Of a DNA stretch of 64,000 nucleotides, positions 1-8,200 are shown piece after piece; positions within the stretch are counted from its first letter, which is position 1, and each line of letters opens with the position of its first letter. Under the pieces are notes generated by a model that did no database searches, was not told where the DNA came from, and worked only from the letters and a program-made list of their open reading frames with translations. A program made the translations under genes and the position numbers. The stretch comes from Corynebacterium yudongzhengii (lineage in GTDB: Bacteria; Actinomycetota; Actinomycetes; Mycobacteriales; Mycobacteriaceae), in the NCBI RefSeq assembly GCF_003065405.1, contig NZ_CP026947.1, forward strand, positions 2,418,001-2,482,000. The letters run 5' to 3'.

Positions 1-243
1 GGCCTTTTCGTCGAGCTGCTGCAGGTAGGCGACGACGAGGTTGTCCTTCGAGCCGAACAACGAGTACAGCGAAGCCTTCGCCACATCGGCCTCCCGGAGG
101 ATCCGGTCAATGCCGATCACCCGGATTCCTTCCGTGGTGAACAGTTCCGTCGCCGAGGTGAGCAACCGCTGCCGCGGCGACGGCCGGTTGCGGCGACTGG
201 TCTTCTTCCTGGCACCTGCTGCAGCCACGAGGCTTCGAACCAT
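1..243 (-). CDS. TetR/AcrR-family transcriptional regulator, N-terminal part
   Basis: This is the first 81 codons of a repressor; the C-terminal ligand-binding domain lies beyond the left edge of the window. A basic leader (RKKTSRRNR) precedes a TetR-type DNA-binding domain at about residues 22-70. It has the usual features of such a domain: a LLTSATELFTTEGI helix, the turn IDRILREADVAKASLYSLFGSKDNL, and the start of helix 4. The ATG is preceded by AGGAAGG, which is closer than usual, but no better in-frame start is seen. A perfect 14-bp palindrome lies about 55 bp upstream and is probably its own operator. The next gene has the same orientation and is separated by a terminator, so no divergent target is visible. 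The ligand is unknown. Confidence 0.85.
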   Translation of the reverse strand, partial: MVRSLVAAAGARKKTSRRNRPSPRQRLLTSATELFTTEGIRVIGIDRILREADVAKASLYSLFGSKDNLVVAYLQQLDEKA

Positions 244-298
244 CCTTCCTGAAAGGATTTTCTGAAAGGCCCTGTCTTCCTTCTCCTCCACAATATAG

Positions 299-312
299 AC
301 AAACCGGTTTGT
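299..312. promoter_or_regulatory. Palindromic operator upstream of the tetR gene
   Basis: ACAAACCGGTTTGT is a perfect 14-bp inverted repeat, 56 bp upstream of the TetR-type start codon. Perfect palindromes of this size are typical TetR-family operators, and autoregulation is common in the family. The regulator assignment is inference from position. Confidence 0.6.
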
Positions 313-347
313 TTTGTCCCACAGGGTAGAAAATACGGGGAGAAAAT

Positions 348-391
348 ACGGATAGAAAAATACCCCGCCCGTATGGCTACGAAGCGGGGTA
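348..391 (-). terminator. Rho-independent terminator after the YeaQ-like gene
   Basis: On the minus strand, 8-bp arms TACCCCGC and GCGGGGTA (361-368 and 384-391) enclose a 15-nt loop and are followed by TTTTTC. The hairpin lies 21 bp past the stop codon of the small membrane protein gene. Confidence 0.75.
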
Positions 392-411
392 TACGCGTGC
401 GGTCGGCGCAG

Positions 412-663
412 CTAGCGCTTGATGCCGCGCACCAAGGCGATGAGAATCACCGCCCCCAAGATCGCGGTGAGGAAGCTTAAGAAGATACCCCACTGCTCGA
501 CGTCGAAGATCAGGCCCATGAGGAAGCCACCCAGCAGTCCGCCGACAATGCCGGCGAAGATGTTGGTCAGCAGCCCGGTTTCTGCGCTCTTAATCTTCGA
601 AGCGATCCAGCCGGCGAGGCCGCCCAGGATGATCCAGCCGAAAAATCCGCCCAGTGAGACCAT
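412..663 (-). CDS. GlsB/YeaQ/YmgE-family stress-response membrane protein
   Basis: This is an 83-residue, very hydrophobic protein with three predicted membrane spans (about residues 5-20, 33-53 and 58-78) rich in glycine (GGLAGWIASKI, GIVGGLLGGFLMG). The pattern matches the transglycosylase-associated/GlsB family of small inner-membrane proteins, which are linked to general or alkaline stress; their biochemical role is unknown. The length is normal for the family. AAAGGTGA stands 7 nt before the ATG. It is monocistronic with its own terminator. The next gene upstream on the same strand encodes a universal stress protein, which fits a stress context, but about 220 bp separate them and co-transcription is not shown. 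Confidence 0.85.
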   Translation of the reverse strand: MVSLGGFFGWIILGGLAGWIASKIKSAETGLLTNIFAGIVGGLLGGFLMGLIFDVEQWGIFLSFLTAILGAVILIALVRGIKR

Positions 664-883
664 TGCAGTTCACCTTTCATCAGATGTGTCGTATTTAGTG
701 CCCGTCCATCATTTCGCGCTTATGGCGGCGGGGCAAATCATAGAAACGGTGGGCATCTAGCGTTATCCCCCCCGTAAAGAGCACGCGAAGGCGACCGCAC
801 GCACGCTGGGCGTACGCACGGCCGGCTAAATCATACCTTTAAGGTTCAGGGGTGCAACCCGGGGTTAGCCTTTCGGCGGGCGC

Positions 884-1780
884 TTAAGCGCTCTCGGGGC
901 GCACCACCATCATCGGGCACGGCGCGGACTGCAGCAGCGCACGGGAGGTCGAGCCGATGAGCATGCCCTTGAACCCGCCGCGACCGTGGGAGCCGACCAC
1001 GAGGAGCTGGGCACCCTCAGCCTGCTCGGTCAGAGCACGCACCGGGCGATCACGGGCGATGACCTTGCCCACGCGCACGTCCGGGTACTTCTCGATCAGC
1101 GGAGCCAGTCGCTCACTCAGGATCTCAGTCTGCTGCTTCTCGATGGCCTCCCACTGGTTCTGGGCGGTGTTCACGCCGGCCAGGGAAGCCTGCGCCTGCA
1201 TATCCATCCAGGTATGCACGGCGATGAGCTCCGCGCCGCGGGCGTTGGCCTCAGCGAACGCGTACTCGGTGGCCTTCTGGGAGACATCCGAGCCATCGAC
1301 ACCGACGACGACTGGGCCGTACTTGTTGGTCTCGGTCACGTGGTTGTCCTCGCGGACCACGACCACCGGGCAACTAGCGTGGGAGACCACCGCCGCGGAC
1401 ACCGAACCCATGACCATGCCGGACAGTCCGCCGAGGCCGCGGGAGCCTAAGACCACCATGGTCACGTCACGGCTCATCTCGAGCAGCATGTCGATCGGCG
1501 ATCCTTCAGCGACGGTGTGTCCGATGAGGATGTCCGGGGCCACCTCGTGGGCGATCTCGCGGGCCGCTTCGATCTTCTCCATGGACTCAGCCTGCAAGTC
1601 CGAGAACAGCTCGTCCGGCGGCACCATGCCCTCGGCGTAGAGGTACTGCGGCATGGTGTAACTGGTTGCGAGGCGCAGCGGGATGTCCCGCTTCATGGCG
1701 GTGTTAGCCGCCCAGCGGACAGCGTTGGTGGAGGCGTCAGAGCCATCAACGGCAACGACGACGATGTCTTCCTTGGCCAT
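884..1780 (-). CDS. Universal stress protein with two tandem Usp domains
   Basis: This is a 298-residue cytoplasmic protein built of two Usp folds (about 1-150 and 155-298). Each ends in the ATP-binding signature G-x2-G-x9-GS: GSRGLGGLSGMVMGS in the first half and GSHGRGGFKGMLIGS in the second, so both halves may bind nucleotide. Tandem Usps of about 295 residues are typical of actinobacteria and respond to hypoxia, stationary phase and other stress; the molecular function is not defined. I chose the internal ATG (MAKEDIVVV) because GAAAGGACGA lies 8 nt upstream. A start 16 codons earlier has no ribosome site and adds residues the family lacks. A second Usp of different type is encoded at 31588-32607. 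Confidence 0.92.
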   Translation of the reverse strand: MAKEDIVVVAVDGSDASTNAVRWAANTAMKRDIPLRLATSYTMPQYLYAEGMVPPDELFSDLQAESMEKIEAAREIAHEVAPDILIGHTVAEGSPIDMLLEMSRDVTMVVLGSRGLGGLSGMVMGSVSAAVVSHASCPVVVVREDNHVTETNKYGPVVVGVDGSDVSQKATEYAFAEANARGAELIAVHTWMDMQAQASLAGVNTAQNQWEAIEKQQTEILSERLAPLIEKYPDVRVGKVIARDRPVRALTEQAEGAQLLVVGSHGRGGFKGMLIGSTSRALLQSAPCPMMVVRPESA

Positions 1781-1890
1781 TTTGTCTCGTCCTTTCGAAG
1801 GATCTACGGCAAAAACCTTTTTGTCCACTCCCCAATATACCCACGGAAGCGATCCGGCTATGACCTAATGAAGACAAAGGCGGTATGAGT

Positions 1891-2037
1891 TTACTCCGGG
1901 ATCTCGATCGGGTGGGCAGCCTCCGCGTTCGCCGGGTAGAGCAGCTCGTAGAGGAACTTGAAAAACTCGAGGATGGCGGCTCCGATACCCTCGGAGGAGA
2001 ATTCGATAGCCGGCTGGAGGATCTCTTCTAAGTTCAT
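1891..2037 (-). CDS. Putative 48-residue amphipathic protein, leaderless start
   Basis: This short ORF would encode an acidic peptide with a helical, hydrophobic middle (AAILEFFKFLYELLY) and a proline-ending tail (HPIEIPE). There is no ribosome binding site, but TATGCT lies 7 nt before the ATG, the spacing of a leaderless corynebacterial promoter. Its ATG overlaps head to head with the start of the pseudouridine synthase gene (shared CATG). Size and amphipathic character recall the small mycomembrane porins PorA/PorH of corynebacteria, but I see no clear sequence match. The function is unknown. It could also be a chance ORF, although the hydrophobic periodicity argues against that. Confidence 0.5.
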   Translation of the reverse strand: MNLEEILQPAIEFSSEGIGAAILEFFKFLYELLYPANAEAAHPIEIPE

Positions 2038-3001
2038 GCGCAAAAGCATAGCACCGTTGCCCATTCGCGACGGCCTCAACCCCACCCGCGTCCGCGTACC
2101 GCATGACGTCATGGATATCACTGCAGGTCAGTTCGTCACGCGGCTGATCGAGACGCAGCGGCATCGCCACCCCCATGACGATACCCAGGCCATCTTAAAC
2201 CGCTTTTCCGCCGGCGAAGTGGTCGACTCCCGCGGGCGCCCGCTCGCCTTCGATAGCCCGGTTCCGCCCGGCACGGACGTCTGGTTCTACCGGATGCCGG
2301 CTCCCGAAAAACCGGTACCCTACGAGATCGTCGTGGTCCACGAGGATGAGCGGCTTATGGTCGTCGATAAGCCTCCCTTCCTCGCGACGATGCCCCGCGC
2401 CCAGCACATCACCGAGACCGCGACCGTGCGCCTGCGCCGCGCGACTGGAAATAACCTCTTGGTGCCCGCGCACCGCCTCGACCGCCTCACCGCCGGGCTG
2501 CTGGTCTTCACGAAATACCCCGCAATCCGCAGCGCCTATCAGCGCCTCTTCGCGGAGCGGAAGGTAGAAAAGGTCTACGAGGCGATCGCGCCCTACTCGC
2601 CCGAACTGGCCGAAGCTTCCCCCATCACCTGGGAGAATCGCATTCACAAGGAGCCCGGGCGCTACCAGGCGGAGCTTATCGACGGCCCCGCCAACGCCCG
2701 CACCCTCCTCGCCCGAGTCGACCGGATCGGCAGCGCAGAACAGCGCCGCCTCGAAGCCATCCACGGCCCGCAGCCGCCGCTCGCGCGCTACGAGCTGCAC
2801 CCGCACACGGGCCGGACGCATCAGCTGAGGCTGCACATGTGGACCGCCGGCGTGCCGATCCTCGGCGACGGCGCCTACCCCACTCCCCTCGATCCCGAGG
2901 ACGAGGACTTCTGTGCCCCGCTACGCTTGACCGCCCGGCGCCTTTCCTTCCGGGACCCCATCGACCACACTGACCGCACATTCGAGACCCACCGTTGGTG
3001 A
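2036..3001 (+). CDS. RluA-family RNA pseudouridine synthase
   Basis: This is a 321-residue enzyme that isomerises uridine to pseudouridine in rRNA or tRNA. The N-terminal 80 residues form an S4-like region (LPIRDGLNPTRVRVP, FVTRLIETQ, VVDSRGRPL). The catalytic RluA domain follows with motif I VHEDERLMVVDKPP and motif II AHRLDRLTAGLLVFTK, in which Asp149 would be the catalytic aspartate. HPHTGRTHQLRLHM is the typical C-terminal motif. The ATG at 2036 gives the expected length; GGAGG lies rather far (about 15 nt) upstream, so the start is not certain. The aminotransferase gene begins 7 bp after the stop, suggesting co-transcription. The modified position cannot be inferred. Confidence 0.9.
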   Translation: MRKSIAPLPIRDGLNPTRVRVPHDVMDITAGQFVTRLIETQRHRHPHDDTQAILNRFSAGEVVDSRGRPLAFDSPVPPGTDVWFYRMPAPEKPVPYEIVVVHEDERLMVVDKPPFLATMPRAQHITETATVRLRRATGNNLLVPAHRLDRLTAGLLVFTKYPAIRSAYQRLFAERKVEKVYEAIAPYSPELAEASPITWENRIHKEPGRYQAELIDGPANARTLLARVDRIGSAEQRRLEAIHGPQPPLARYELHPHTGRTHQLRLHMWTAGVPILGDGAYPTPLDPEDEDFCAPLRLTARRLSFRDPIDHTDRTFETHRW

Positions 3002-3007
3002 CACGCT

Positions 3008-4138
3008 ATGGCCGACAACATCTTTTCCACCATCACCGCGCTCGCCGCGCAGCACGACGCGATCAACCTCGGGCAGGGCTTTCCGGATTTCTCCGGCCCC
3101 GAGCGCATGCTGTCCATCGCCAGCCAAGAGATCCTGAACGGAAATAATCAGTACGCCCCATTGCGCGGCTTACCCACGTTTCTCACTGCGGTTTCCGAAC
3201 AACGCGAGCGCAACTATGGCTTAAGCTTCGATCCAGAGACGGAGATCGTCGCCACCGTGGGTGCCACCGAGGGGATCGCCGCGACGGTGCTCAGCCAGGT
3301 GGGCCCCAATGATGAGGTCATCTGCTTCGAGCCCTACTACGACGCCTACGCCGCCGCCATCGACCTGGCCGGCGGGCGGCGGGTGTCGGTCCCGCTCATC
3401 CACGATGATTCCGGGTGGCAGATTGATACGGACGCTTTCCGACGGGCCATCTCCCCCTCCACCCGCCTCGTCATCATCAACAATCCGCACAACCCCACCG
3501 GGGCGGTGCTGGATCTCACCGAGTTCTCGGGTGTCTGCCGCGAGCACGATCTCACGGTCCTTTCCGACGAGGCCTACGAATACCTCGTCTATGACGGCAG
3601 GCGTCATGTACCGACGGCCGCCTACCCCGGCATGCCCGAGCGTACGGTGACCGTCGGTTCGGCTGCGAAGACCTTCGCCGTGACCGGCTGGAAAACCGGT
3701 TGGGCGCTGGGGCCCACACGGTTGATTGCCGAGGTCACGGCGGCGAAGCAGTATTTGACGTTCGTCGGCTTCACCCCTGCGCAACCGGCGATCGCTTATG
3801 CGCTCCGGGAGGAAATGGGCTGGGTTTCTTCTATGGTTTCGAGCCTTCAAGAGCAGCGCGACCTATTGGCCTCCTCCTTGCGCGAGGCGGGGTTGAAGGT
3901 GCTCGATTCACAGGGCACGTTCTTCTTGCTTGCCGACGTCACCACCCACCTCTCACCCTCCCAGACAGGCGCCGACTGGTGCCGGGCACTGATCGAAAAG
4001 TACGGGGTGGCGGCGATTCCGGTGGAGGTCTTCGCCGATCACCCGGAGAAGTGGTCCCACCTGGTGCGTTTCACGTATTGCAAGGGTCAAGAGACGATGG
4101 CTGAAGCCCGCCGTCGGTTGTCGCGTGTGGGTGAGTAG
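3008..4138 (+). CDS. Class I/II PLP-dependent aminotransferase
   Basis: This is a 376-residue fold-type I aminotransferase. Visible features are INLGQGFPDF near the N-terminus, the NNPHNPTG loop with Asn162, SDEAY with Asp187 (pyridine nitrogen contact), and SAAKTFAVTGWKTGW with Lys221 as the Schiff-base lysine. The pattern is closest to the kynurenine/methionine (YbdL-like) aminotransferase group, so an aromatic amino acid or methionine substrate is more likely than diaminopimelate, but substrate assignment from sequence is weak. No ribosome site is seen; the 6-bp gap to the upstream stop suggests translational coupling. It is not the class III EctB aminotransferase, so despite lying just upstream of ectC it is unlikely to feed the ectoine pathway directly. 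Confidence 0.9.
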   Translation: MADNIFSTITALAAQHDAINLGQGFPDFSGPERMLSIASQEILNGNNQYAPLRGLPTFLTAVSEQRERNYGLSFDPETEIVATVGATEGIAATVLSQVGPNDEVICFEPYYDAYAAAIDLAGGRRVSVPLIHDDSGWQIDTDAFRRAISPSTRLVIINNPHNPTGAVLDLTEFSGVCREHDLTVLSDEAYEYLVYDGRRHVPTAAYPGMPERTVTVGSAAKTFAVTGWKTGWALGPTRLIAEVTAAKQYLTFVGFTPAQPAIAYALREEMGWVSSMVSSLQEQRDLLASSLREAGLKVLDSQGTFFLLADVTTHLSPSQTGADWCRALIEKYGVAAIPVEVFADHPEKWSHLVRFTYCKGQETMAEARRRLSRVGE

Positions 4139-4219
4139 ATGCGGTGCGGGGCGGAGGCCGAGCGTCGCAAAGCACCTTTGCGTAATCTGGCCCACACACC
4201 AACCCGAAGGAGGCACATC

Positions 4220-4594
4220 ATGTTCACCCGTTCCCGAGCTGACGTCCCCACCGTCGAGTGGGGTGGCGGAACCAGCGAGCGTCTGCTGACCGCGAAAGAC
4301 AACATGGGCTTCGCCGTGGCGCACACGGTGGTGCGCGCCGGCTCTGAGTCTCGCCTGCAGTACCGCAATCACTTAGAGGCCTGCTACTGCATCAGCGGTT
4401 CCGGCGAGGTGGAGGATACCGACGGCACCGTCTACCCCATCACCCCGGGCACGATTTACGTGCTCGACGAGCACGACCCGCACATTCTGCGCGGCGGCAA
4501 GGACGAGGACCTCGTCTTGGTCAGCGTGTTCAACCCGGCGATCACGGGCGAGGAGAGGCACACGCTGAGCGAGGACGGTTTCAGCTCCTACTAG
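4220..4594 (+). CDS. ectC: L-ectoine synthase (EctC), orphan copy
   Basis: This is a 124-residue single-domain cupin that closes N-gamma-acetyl-diaminobutyrate to the compatible solute ectoine in the cytoplasm. The EctC signatures are clear: [39 protein letters not shown] and [12 protein letters not shown]. The three iron-binding residues known for EctC correspond to Glu53, Tyr80 and His88. Length is slightly under the usual 128-135. AAGGAGG sits 6 nt before the ATG; upstream in-frame starts lack such a site. Neither ectA nor ectB is present, so this gene depends on distant genes, takes up an external precursor, or does another reaction. The stop lies 7 bp from the stop of the convergent transporter gene. 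Confidence 0.9.
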   Translation: MFTRSRADVPTVEWGGGTSERLLTAKDNMGFAVAHTVVRAGSESRLQYRNHLEACYCISGSGEVEDTDGTVYPITPGTIYVLDEHDPHILRGGKDEDLVLVSVFNPAITGEERHTLSEDGFSSY

Positions 4595-4601
4595 GCCGCC
4601 T

Positions 4602-5813
4602 TTAGGCCAGGTCGTAGAGCGTGATCCCGCCGAGGACCAGCGTGATCAGGAAGACGGCGCCGCCGAGGATGTTCGCGGTGGCACCGTTGGCGTGTTCGCC
4701 GAGGACGCGCCTGTTGTTCATGGTGACCAGCAGAAAGAACGCGATGATGGGCAAAAGCACGCCGTTAGCGGCCTGCGCCAGGATGATCACCTGGATAGGG
4801 TTGGCGCCAGTGATAGCGATGACCGCGCCCACGATCACCACGACTAAGAAGATGCCGCGGAACTTCGGGTCCTTCAGGTCGAAGGACCACCCGAGCAGGC
4901 CGGTGATGGCGTAGGCGGCGCCCAAAGGCCCCGCAATTGCCGACGTCAACCCCGCCGCGAACAGACCAATCGCCAGCGCCCACGGTGCGAACGCACCGAG
5001 GGTGGGTCGCAGCGGCTCGGCGAGGTCAGCGCCGGATTCGGCGGCAAGCCCCTGGGTGAACATGACGGCGGCGGCCGTCGAGAGGATCGCCAGGGTGATC
5101 AGCCCTCCCACCGTGATGGAGACAGCGTTATCCACCCGCCCCTTCTTCAGAGCGGTCTCGGGGTCCTCCGCGCCCCACTTCTCGCGCACCAGGTTGGAGT
5201 GCAGGAAGACGTTGTAGGGCACGACGGTGGTGCCGATCAGCGCGATGGCCGTCAGCAGTGACCCGTCCGGGATGGTGGGCACGAACGTCCCACGCAGCAG
5301 GGCCCCGAGGTCCGGTTTGACCGCTACGACGGTGACGAGGAACACCGCCGCCAGCAGGATCACCAGCACGGACATCACCTTCTCCAGCAGCTTGTAGCTG
5401 CCGGAGAGCAAAAGCGCGATGATGACCGCCGCGATGATGCCGGCCAGCACGGGCACCGGCAGGCCGGTCACGGAGCTTAAGGCGAGCGAGGTGCCTGTGG
5501 TGTCCCCGCCGGCGTAGGCGGCGCCGCCGACGCCGATCGCGGCGACGACCAGGGCGATCATCGCCACCCTGGCGGCCTTGTTGCTAAACGTTGCGCGCAG
5601 CGCCTCGCCGGTGCTCAACCGTGCGCTCAGGCCGAGGCGCACGGACATCTCCTGCAGGATGATGGTCGCGATAATGGAAAAGGCCACCGCCCAAGTGAGC
5701 GCGAAGCCATAACTCGCGCCGGTGACGGTCGCCGTGGTGACGGTGCCGGGGCCGATGAAGGACGCGCTGATCAGCAGTCCCGGCCCCAGCCAGCCGGATT
5801 TTTTCCTGCTCAT
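4602..5813 (-). CDS. Nramp-family transporter with non-canonical metal-site motifs
   Basis: This is a 403-residue polytopic membrane protein with about 11 transmembrane helices in the LeuT-like Nramp arrangement. Helix 1 reads SFIGPGTVTTATVTGASYGF and helix 6 reads VVPYNVFLHSNLV. Canonical manganese/iron Nramps have DPGN in helix 1 and MPH in helix 6. Here the metal-binding Asp is Gly (GPGT, residues 21-24) and the Met-Pro-His is Val-Pro-Tyr (198-200). Nramp-related proteins with changed motifs include magnesium transporters, so the substrate may not be Mn2+ or Fe2+. The ATG is preceded by GAGGG at 6 nt, embedded in an inverted repeat. It is convergent with ectC. Confidence 0.85.
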   Translation of the reverse strand: MSRKKSGWLGPGLLISASFIGPGTVTTATVTGASYGFALTWAVAFSIIATIILQEMSVRLGLSARLSTGEALRATFSNKAARVAMIALVVAAIGVGGAAYAGGDTTGTSLALSSVTGLPVPVLAGIIAAVIIALLLSGSYKLLEKVMSVLVILLAAVFLVTVVAVKPDLGALLRGTFVPTIPDGSLLTAIALIGTTVVPYNVFLHSNLVREKWGAEDPETALKKGRVDNAVSITVGGLITLAILSTAAAVMFTQGLAAESGADLAEPLRPTLGAFAPWALAIGLFAAGLTSAIAGPLGAAYAITGLLGWSFDLKDPKFRGIFLVVVIVGAVIAITGANPIQVIILAQAANGVLLPIIAFFLLVTMNNRRVLGEHANGATANILGGAVFLITLVLGGITLYDLA

Positions 5814-5819
5814 AATCTA

Positions 5820-5850
5820 CCCTCAATGTGGTTGCGGTCACATTCGAGGG
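5820..5850 (-). promoter_or_regulatory. Inverted repeat covering the Nramp ribosome site
   Basis: On the minus strand, CCCTCgAATGTG and CACATTGAGGG pair (one bulged base) around the loop ACCGCAAC. The 3' arm contains the GAGGG Shine-Dalgarno sequence, so an RNA hairpin would hide the ribosome site. The core TGTGA-N7-CACA also resembles the GlxR (CRP-type) operator TGTGANNTANNTCACA, so DNA binding is an alternative. The repeat is seen; both roles are inference. Confidence 0.5.
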
Positions 5851-5873
5851 TTAGTCTACGTGATACCAGCGCC

Positions 5874-7957
5874 CTAGCGCCGCAGCATCTCCCTGATCTG
5901 CTCCGCGAGCGGGGCGAACGCCCCGCCTAGGCACACGGCGATGATCGCGATGAGGCCACCAACCACAGCCCACAGAGCCACCTTTTCCGCCGAGGATCCC
6001 GTCTCTGGCGCCGTGGCGGCCCGCGCGGTCAGCCACTGGTCCGGGCCAATCGGGTGGTCCACCATGCGGACCTCGCCGATGGAGCCGTACCAGCCGTCCT
6101 GCTTGATGCCCTCCCACGCGGAGGTGCCGAGCAACCAGGAGAAGGCCTCCCCGGCCATGCCCACCGGGCCATAACCGTCGCGCATCATGGGCGCGCCGTC
6201 GACATACATGGTCACGGATTTATCGGCGGGGTCGTTGACCACGGCGACGTGCATCCAGCGGCCCTTGGGCACCTCGTGGGTCCAGTTGGAGAAGCCCTCC
6301 CCGTTCTCGCCCAGTGCGTACCAGCGCAGTTCGCGCAGGTTGGAGGCGCCGAGCATCTGGGCGGGGTCGCCGTCGTCAAGCGCTGCGTCGATGTCGGTAC
6401 CCGACGCGTTGCGGATGAGCGCATTGGACCAGCCATTGTCGTCGCCGTTGAAGTTCTCGTCGAGTTTGAGGAAGGCCTCGAGCGTGTAACCGTTCTCGAA
6501 GTTCTCCGAGTTGATGGCGGCATCGGCGGCGGTCTCGAAGTAGGAGACGGCCAGATCCGACGTCGGCTCGTCGAAACGCAGCGAGCCCGCGTCCGCGCTC
6601 AACGGGTGCTTGTCCTTCGTGTAGGTCACCATCTCCTCGGTGGTGCCCGGCTTCAGCGGCACGCGCGTCATGTTTTGCGGCTTCACGACGTCCGGCACAA
6701 CCGACCCGGCCGGCACAGCCTCGCCCTCACCGAACCGCTTGCCGTTGAACTCGGCCATGCCGGGGCGCCAGTGCACGGCGGTGCCCTCGACGTGGGCATA
6801 GTCCTCGGTGGAGCGCGGCCTGTCGGCCTCGGTGATCTGGTGTGGGGTGTAGCCCTCGCTCACGGTATCGCGCAGCACAGCGGTGTAGTCGGGGTCGTCT
6901 TCCTCGCCAGGCTGCCACTCCTCGTTGAAACCCGCGAAGCGCTCATCGAAGTTGAGCGGGATCGAGTAGCTGTCGCTGGCGCCGTCGGGCAGGAGCTCGT
7001 CGAACTGGGTCAGCTGGGAGCGGTCTTTGGACTGCACCCAGGGGGAGAACGCGGTCATGTCGAGCGTGTTACCGCTCAGGTCGAACTGGATTAGGCCGCC
7101 GAGGCCGTTTCCACCGAGATAGGCCATCTGGTAGTCCTGCAGGATGTTGATCACCTGGTTGCCGGCGTCGTTGGTGCTCACGTGGTAGCCGGCGCCGTGG
7201 TGGTGGCCGCCGAGGGTGAGGAAGATCTGGTCGTTTTTGCGGATCAACCGGTCCCACAGGTGCTCGCCGTAGTCCTCGGAGTAGAACACGTTACCCTCGC
7301 CGTCGATATTCGAGACCTCGTGGGCGGTGAGGATGACCGGCAGGGTGGGGTGGGCGTCGATAATGCTCTGCGCCCAATCTAGGGTGTCGTCGGGGGCGCG
7401 GAAGCCGAGCGCGAGGACGAGGCATTGCTGCCCCTCGGCCTCGAAGATGTGGTATTCGGACTCGAGCTTCTGGCCGTCGGTCGTTGAAACATGGCGTCCC
7501 CGAACGTCTCGTTCTCTGCGGCGCGGGACTCGGGGAAGTACGTCTCGAAGGCGGAGGCCTCTCCCCGCATATCTAGGTCATGGTTGCCGGGCAGGACGGA
7601 GTAGTCCACGTCCGCGGCCTCCAGTCGCTGCATCGCGTTGGAGGCGACGTCCCAGCTGGCGTCGTCCTCGGGCTCGTCGACGACGTCGCCGAGATGCGTA
7701 ACAAACGGCATGTTCAGCTTCGCGTGGTTGTCGGCGAAGAACTGGGTTTGCACGTCGTAGGGGTTCGACCCGTAGCGCGACCCGAAGATGTCGCCGGCGG
7801 CCTCGGTTCCGTACCGGGCGTAGAACTGGGTGTCCGGCAGAACGCCAAGGCTGAAGCGGGAGCCGAGGTCCTCCTCCGCATGGGAGGGCACGGCTACGAG
7901 AGGTGTAAGTAGGGAGAAAGCGGTGACGACGGCGATGCGGGAGCGCACGGTGAACAT
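5874..7957 (-). pseudogene. Secreted calcineurin-like metallophosphoesterase with LamG-type domain, frameshifted
   Basis: Two reading frames together encode about 690 residues. The first (to about position 7490) has a signal peptide ending VAVPSHA, then metallophosphoesterase motifs LPDTQFY, THLGDVVD and LPGNHDLD. The second continues with ILTAHE and TLGGHHHG, completing the metal site. A concanavalin/LamG-like domain follows (about LRWYALGENGEG to TSAWEGI), and a C-terminal membrane helix with a basic tail (ALWAVVGGLIAIIAVCLGG). The frames join near 7485-7492, where loss of one base explains the break. The likely start is the GTG at 7948, 8 nt after AAAGGA, rather than the ATG at 7957. It would be a cell-surface phosphoesterase. 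A sequencing error would restore a full gene. Confidence 0.75.
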
Positions 7958-8017
7958 CCTTTGTTCAGTTCGGTTAACTGTTCCTATGGGTACGGTAGGG
8001 ACCCTAGGTATCCGGCC

Positions 8018-8035
8018 GATGAACTCTGGGTGAAA
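8018..8035 (-). promoter_or_regulatory. Possible PHO-box direct repeat
   Basis: On the minus strand TTTCACC and GTTCATC occur with an 11-nt period about 70 bp upstream of the metallophosphoesterase start. Each differs by one base from GTTCACC, the PhoP repeat described in Streptomyces. The link to phosphate control is inference. Confidence 0.3.
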
Positions 8036-8200
8036 TGCTAGCGCTTTAAGGCGTTCTCTATCCTTCGTCGGCTACCTCCTTGTTTTCAAGGCGGAATAAC
8101 CGTGCGCGTGCTGTGCGCTTTGACGCGGGCTGCAACGGAGAGCTTAGGGATGATCGATGCGAGCCGTGCTGGGAGTCCGGGGGGCACAGCGCCGGGATTT

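Noticed and set aside
3008..4138. EctB aminotransferase for the ectC pathway.
   Set aside because: Sequence motifs are class I; EctB is class III.
6054..7094. Long plus-strand frame opposite the metallophosphoesterase.
   Set aside because: Shadow frame without motifs; the minus strand has phosphoesterase and LamG features.
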